DNA from: Aureococcus anophagefferens
Lineage: Eukaryota; Sar; Pelagophyceae; Pelagomonadales; Pelagomonadaceae
Assembly (NCBI RefSeq): GCF_000186865.1
Contig: NW_008705561.1
Location: 3,490,939 to 3,501,611, forward strand
Length of the DNA: 10,673 nucleotides
Direction of reading: 5' to 3'
Below the pieces are notes generated by a model. The model searched no databases, was not told where the DNA came from, and was given only the letters and a program-made list of their open reading frames with translations. Position 1 is the stretch's first letter, and each line of letters starts with the position of its first letter. The position numbers and the translations under genes were made by a program. Below are positions 6,563 to 10,673 of this stretch, piece after piece.

Positions 6563-9500
6563 ATGGACGAGCTCGCGAAGCTGCAGCTCGTGTCCAAGGT
6601 CTGCGGGCGCCTCGACGAGGAGCTCGGCGTCGGCGACCGCACGCTCGCGGAGTTCGTCATCCACCTCGCCGAGACGCAGGGGACGCCGTCGGCCTTCGGC
6701 GCCGCCCTCGCGGAGAACGGCGCGGACTTCCCGGAGCCCTTCGTCGCCGCGCTCTTCGCGCTCGTCGACGACGCGCGCCGCGCGCCGGCGCCGCCGGTGC
6801 CGCCGCGGAAGCGGGGCCCGCCGAGCCCCGAGTGCGGCGCCGCGCGCGCGGCGCCGCGCGCGCGGCCGCCGCCCCGGGGCGGCGACCCCGAGCTGCACGC
6901 GATCTACGCGGGGCGCGTGACCAAGGTCGCCGAGTTCGGCGCGTTCGTCGCGCTCGAGGGCCCGACGCCGCCGCGCGAGGGCCTCGTGCACGTGTCGATG
7001 ATCTCCGGCGACGGCCGCGCGCGCGACGCGGCGCGCGCGGTCGCGCGGGACCAGCGCGTCTTCGTCAAGGTGCTCGGCGTCGCGGGCTCGCGCGTCTCGC
7101 TGTCCATGCGGGAGTGCGACCAGGCCACGGGCGCGGACCTCCGGCCCGACCGCGCGGCGGCGCTCCGCGGCGCCGACGCCGCCGGCGCCGGCGGCGGCGT
7201 CGCGCGGAGCAACCCCATGATCAACCCGGGCGTGTCGCTCGGCGACCTCCGGCGCGCCGAGGCCGCGGACGCCGCGGCGGGCGGCGGCGGGCGGCGGCGG
7301 AAGCGGCTCACGTCGCCCGAGCTCTGGGAGGCGCGCCAGCTCGCGGCGTCGGGCGTCGTGCCCGCGGAGATGCTCCCGACCTTCGACGAGGAGCGGGGCG
7401 TGCTCGGCGACTTCGGCGCCGAGGAGGCGGAGGAGGAGCTCGAGATCGAGCTCAACGAGCACGAGCCGCCGTTCCTCCGGGGCCAGGGCGCGCGCGCGCG
7501 CGACGCGAGCCCCGTCGCCATCGTCGCCAACCCCGAGGGGTCGCTCCAGCGCGCCGCGCTGACCCAGGGCGCGCTCGCCAAGGAGCGGCGCGAGCTCAAG
7601 CAGGCCCAGGCGAACGCGCTCATCGACGGCATCCCCAAGGACCTGAACCGGCCCTGGGAGGACCCCATGCCCGACGCGGGCGAGCGCCACTTCGCGCAGG
7701 AGCTCCGGAGCGTGAATTTGGCGAGCTCCCAGGTCGACAGCGCCTGGAAGCGGCAGCAGCAGAAGCAGCAGCTGAGCTTCGGCCACGTGTCGAACAAGTC
7801 GCTCCGGGAGCAGCGCGCGGCGCTGCCCATCGCCGCGCTCCGAACCGAGCTCGAGGCGGCCGTCGCCGCGCACCAGGTCCTCGTCGTCATCGGCGAGACG
7901 GGCAGCGGCAAGACGACGCAGATGACCCAGTACATGGCGGAGATGGGCCTCACGGCGCGCGGCGCCGTCGGCTGCACGCAGCCGCGGCGCGTCGCGGCCA
8001 TGTCCGTCGCGAAGCGCGTCGCCGAGGAGTTCGGGTGCGAGCTCGGCGCGGAGGTGGGCTACAGCATCCGCTTCGAGGACTGCACGTCGCCGGCTACCGT
8101 GCTCAAGTACATGACCGACGGCATGCTCATGCGCGAGTACCTCGCGGACAACGACCTCGGCCGCTACGCGGCGCTCATCCTCGACGAGGCGCACGAGCGG
8201 ACGATCCACACGGACGTGCTCTTCGGCCTGCTCAAGGACCTCCTGGGCCGGCGGCCGGACCTGAAGCTCGTGGTGACGTCCGCGACGCTCGACGCGGAGA
8301 AGTTCTCCGCGTACTTCTTCGACTGCCCCATCTTCACGATCCCCGGCCGCCTTTTTCCGGTGGAGGTGCTCTACACGAAGGAGCCCGAGGCCGACTACCT
8401 CGACGCGGCGCTGATCACGGTCATGCAGATCCACCTGAGCGAGCCCGCGGGCGACGTGCTCGTCTTCCTCACGGGCCAGGAGGAGATCGACAGCTGCTGC
8501 GAGATTTTGCACGCGCGCATGGAGGCGCTCGGCGGCCTCGCGCCCGAGCTGCTCATCCTGCCCGTCTACGGCGCGCTCCCGGCGGAGATGCAGAGCCGCA
8601 TCTTCGAGCCGCCGCCGCCGGGCGCGCGCAAGTGCGTCGTCGCGACGAACATCGCCGAGGCGTCGCTGACGATCGACGGCATCTACTACGTCGTCGACCC
8701 GGGCTTCTGCAAGCAGAAGGCCTACAACCCCAAGCTCGGCATGGACTCGCTCGTCGTGACGCCCATCTCCCAGGCGTCGGCGCGCCAGCGGAGCGGCCGC
8801 GCGGGCCGCACGGGGCCGGGCAAGTGCTACCGGCTCTACACCGAGGCCGCGCTGCGGACGGAGATGCTGCCCTGCTCCGTGCCCGAGATCCAGCGCACGA
8901 ACCTGGGCAACGTCGTCCTCCAGCTCAAGGCCATGGGCATCCACGACCTCCTCGCCTTCGACTTCATGGACCCGCCCCCGCTCGCGACGCTCGTCGGCGC
9001 GATGCAGGCGCTCTACGCGCTCGGCGCGCTCGACGACGAGGGCCTGCTCACGCGCTTCGGCCGGAAGATGGCCGAGTTCCCCCTGGAGCCCCAGCTCTCG
9101 AAGATGCTCATCGCCGCCGCGGACCTCGGCTGCGCGGAGGAGGTGCTCTCCGTCGTCGCGATGCTCTCCGTCGAGCAGCCCTTCTACCGGCCCAAGGAGA
9201 AGCAGGCCCAGGCGGACGCGAAGAAGGCCAAGTTCTTCCAGCCCGAGGGCGACCACCTCATGCTCCTCGCCGTCTACGACGCCTGGAAGCGCGCCAACTT
9301 CTCGAACCCGTGGTGCTACGAGAACTTCCTCCAGGCGCGCGCGATGCGCCGCGCGGCGGACGTCCGGAAGCAGATCGTCTCCATCATGGACCGCTACAAG
9401 ATGGACGTCCTCTCCGCCGGGCGGAAACTCGACCAGGTCCGCCGCGCCATCGTCGCGGGCTACTTCACGAACGCCGCGAAGAAGGACCCGCAGGAGGGCT

Positions 9501-9998
9501 ACAAGACCATGGTGGAGGGCAACCCCGTCTACATCTGTGCCGAAACCAAATCTTCAACCCGACTTCAATGTGAGCGTATTCGAACGATTTGGACCAGACT
9601 CTTTCACTGTGCTTCGAGAACTCGACGAGAGCGATCGATCCGTCCAAAAATCAGCCGAATCGACTTTGATTTGACCGAGCTAGAGAATTCTCAAGTTTGG
9701 TGGGGACCCCCCAAACCAGTGGTTGGTTTCGGCACAGGTCTACATCCACCCGTCGTCCGCGCTCTTCAACAAGAACCCGGAGTGGCTCATCTACCACGAG
9801 CTCGTGCTCACGTCCAAGGAGTACATGCGCCAGGTCATGGCCGTCGAGCCGAGGTGGCTCGTCGAGCTCGCGCCGCGCTTCTACCGCACGGCGGACGCGG
9901 GCACGCTGTCCAAGGCGAAGCGGAGCCAGAAGATCGAGCCCCTCTACGACCGCTTCAACCCCCCGGGCTCCTGGCGCCTCTCGAAGCGGCGCGGCTAA
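6563..9998 (+). CDS. DHX8: DEAH-box pre-mRNA splicing helicase, Prp22/DHX8 family
   Basis: Exons 6563-9526 and 9738-9998 give 1074 aa, close to yeast Prp22 and human DHX8. This ATPase proofreads exon ligation and releases mature mRNA from the spliceosome in the nucleus. The N-terminus ([20 protein letters not shown], then [10 protein letters not shown]) matches the DHX8 start and fixes the ATG. An S1 RNA-binding domain spans about 112-182 ([17 protein letters not shown], then GLVHVSMI). Helicase motifs: GETGSGKT 444-451, [15 protein letters not shown] about 473-487, DEAH 541-544, SAT 573-575, and [10 protein letters not shown] 742-751. The C-terminal HA2/OB part follows, with [11 protein letters not shown] at 989-999 formed across the splice junction and TKEYM-type SKEYMRQV after it. 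The S1 domain is what separates Prp22 from Prp2, Prp16 and Prp43. If the intron were retained, the frame would stay open to the right edge of the window. Confidence 0.95.
9527..9737 (+). other. Intron of the helicase gene (GT-AG, introner-derived)
   Basis: The intron starts GTCTACATCTGTGCC at 9527 and ends CGGCACAG at 9737; length 211, phase 0. GTCTACAT occurs at both 9527-9534 and 9738-9745, so the 5' splice site GT lies in duplicated host sequence and the 3' AG in the inserted element. Joining 9526 to 9738 gives [13 protein letters not shown], the conserved Prp22-family reading, which makes this splice assignment firm. The 5' site GTCTAC is far from the usual GTRAGT consensus. No in-frame stop occurs inside the intron in the host's frame. 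Confidence 0.92.
9535..9737 (+). mobile_element. Introner element copy B (203 bp, perfect 15-bp inverted ends)
   Basis: The left end CTGTGCCGAAACCAA and the right end TTGGTTTCGGCACAG are perfect 15-bp inverted repeats. An exact 8-bp target duplication, GTCTACAT, flanks the element. Length is identical to copy A and the alignment needs no gaps. Better-preserved ends and duplication suggest it is the youngest of the three copies. A near-perfect hairpin, GTTTGG through CCAAAC at about 9699-9720, lies between a TTTGACC string (9670-9676) that could serve as branch point and the terminal CAG. No protein is encoded; movement would need a transposase supplied elsewhere. Confidence 0.93.
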
Positions 9999-10206
9999 CT
10001 CCTCGATCGAAGTCTCGCGACGCGGGCGGCTACTTGGGCTGCAACTTGGGCGATGCTAACTTCAAGCTGAAGGGGCCTTGCAGCAATTTTGCGAGCCTTG
10101 GCGTCCGGCAGGCTTTGGGATGGCATTGCACATCCCTCGGTAGCGATTTTTCACCGTGTCCCCCGGTCAAAAGCTCGCGGCAGTCTCGCGGCCGCCGGAC
10201 GCTGAC
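9999..10206. other. Short intergenic region between the helicase and CSA-like genes
   Basis: About 208 bp of moderate GC content with no supported coding frame. It must contain the 3' UTR of the helicase and the promoter and 5' UTR of the following gene. No TATA box, polyadenylation hexamer or repeat was recognised. Confidence 0.45.
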
Positions 10207-10673
10207 ATGGAGGCCGCCGCGGCGCGGGGGCCCGGTGGCGAGGCGCTGGCCGCCGGCGCTTGGGCGCCGTGCGCGGGCCGGCCGCCCGTCGTCGACGCGT
10301 CCCTGGACCTATGCGCGCCGTCGTGCCGCGCCGGCGGGTTCGCGTGCCTGGCGCTCGAGGCGACGGGCGGCCGCTCGCTGCTCGCCGGCGGCGTCGACGG
10401 GCGCGTGTCGCTCTTCGACGTCGGCGCGCGTACCGCGCCGCGCGCGCGCGCGTCGGCGCGCGGCGCGGCGCGCCACGCGCACTGCGTCGCCGGCGCGAGC
10501 TGGTACTGCGCGGACGGCGGCGCGTTCGCGACGTGCTGCGCGGGCGGGCGCGCGCGGTTCTGGGACGCGGCGCGCCTCGAGCCCGTCGTCGCCTGGGCCC
10601 TCGGCGGCGCGGCCGGCCGCGACTGCGCGTGCGCGCCCGCGGCCGCGGGCCCGCTCGCGGCACCTCGCGCCGC
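10207..10673 (+). CDS. WD40-repeat protein resembling CSA/ERCC8 (partial, runs off right edge)
   Basis: An ATG at 10207 (context gctgacATGG) opens a frame of 155 codons to the edge without a stop. WD-type features: [16 protein letters not shown] at about residues 61-76, and, after an Ala/Arg-rich linker, [20 protein letters not shown] followed by [15 protein letters not shown]. The order 'gly-gly-x-DG-x-x-x-LFD', then a histidine-led 'V-x-x-x-x-WY-x-x-D-x-x-x-F', then a FWD/VWD repeat is that of CSA (ERCC8), the substrate receptor of the Cul4-DDB1 ubiquitin ligase in transcription-coupled nucleotide excision repair. The later WD repeats lie outside the window, so another WD40 family is possible. 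No intron is evident in this part. Confidence 0.6.
   Translation, partial: MEAAAARGPGGEALAAGAWAPCAGRPPVVDASLDLCAPSCRAGGFACLALEATGGRSLLAGGVDGRVSLFDVGARTAPRARASARGAARHAHCVAGASWYCADGGAFATCCAGGRARFWDAARLEPVVAWALGGAAGRDCACAPAAAGPLAAPRA

Noticed and set aside
6341..9256. Long minus-strand open frame, and another plus-strand frame, over the helicase gene
   Set aside because: Both are compositional shadows; only the plus-strand frame starting at 6563 carries S1, Walker A, DEAH, SAT and motif VI in the right order.
9537..9674. A 45-codon frame inside the introners (with DFNV and VFERF) ending at the same TGA in copies A and B
   Set aside because: Most differences between the two copies change the amino acid, and copy C has an early stop in the same frame, so there is no sign of protein-level selection. 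It most likely reflects common descent of the element.

Overview
The window looks like nuclear DNA of a GC-rich unicellular alga, most likely a pelagophyte stramenopile such as Aureococcus or a close relative. Three things point there. Coding exons are extremely GC-rich with G/C-ending codons. The EGF-type secreted protein carries a cysteine module that I know mainly from stramenopile genomes. Three genes are interrupted by short introns with the hallmarks of introner elements, the non-autonomous DNA transposons that create introns and are known from Micromonas and Aureococcus. The species call is inference; no organelle, rRNA or tRNA gene was seen.

Layout from left to right: (1) the 5' part of a minus-strand gene, possibly a syntaxin-18-like ER SNARE (1-400). 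(2) A minus-strand gene for a secreted multi-EGF protein of 791 aa (3363 to 778), whose last intron is a 203-bp introner. (3) A divergent promoter region with an 18-bp tandem repeat (3364-3746). (4) A plus-strand MORN-repeat protein of 200 aa (3747-4349). (5) A plus-strand inositol polyphosphate kinase of 377 aa with an N-terminal membrane segment (4715-6048), interrupted by a diverged introner. (6) A plus-strand DEAH-box splicing helicase of the Prp22/DHX8 family, 1074 aa (6563-9998), interrupted by a second 203-bp introner. (7) The 5' part of a plus-strand WD40 gene resembling the transcription-coupled-repair protein CSA/ERCC8 (10207 to the right edge).

The most interesting system is the set of three related introners. 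The copies at 851-1053 (minus) and 9535-9737 (plus) are both exactly 203 bp, align without gaps at roughly 83% identity by eye, end in CTG...CAG inverted repeats and are flanked by duplicated host sequence. The duplicated host bases supply the 5' splice site and the element supplies the 3' CAG, so splicing restores the uninterrupted gene. The intron at 5278-5477 shares a 43-bp core with them (32 of 43 matches) and appears to be an older member. All three lie in the same orientation relative to their host gene. Two of the three seem to use GC rather than GT as the 5' splice site. One host gene is itself a spliceosomal helicase.

A second, unrelated dispersed repeat is a 20-bp palindrome-bearing sequence with copies at 4368-4387, 6406-6425 and, inverted, 6468-6487; the last two bound an 83-bp MITE-like element just upstream of the helicase gene. 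Apart from sharing the neighbourhood and the introners, the six genes show no obvious common pathway, as is usual for a compact protist genome.
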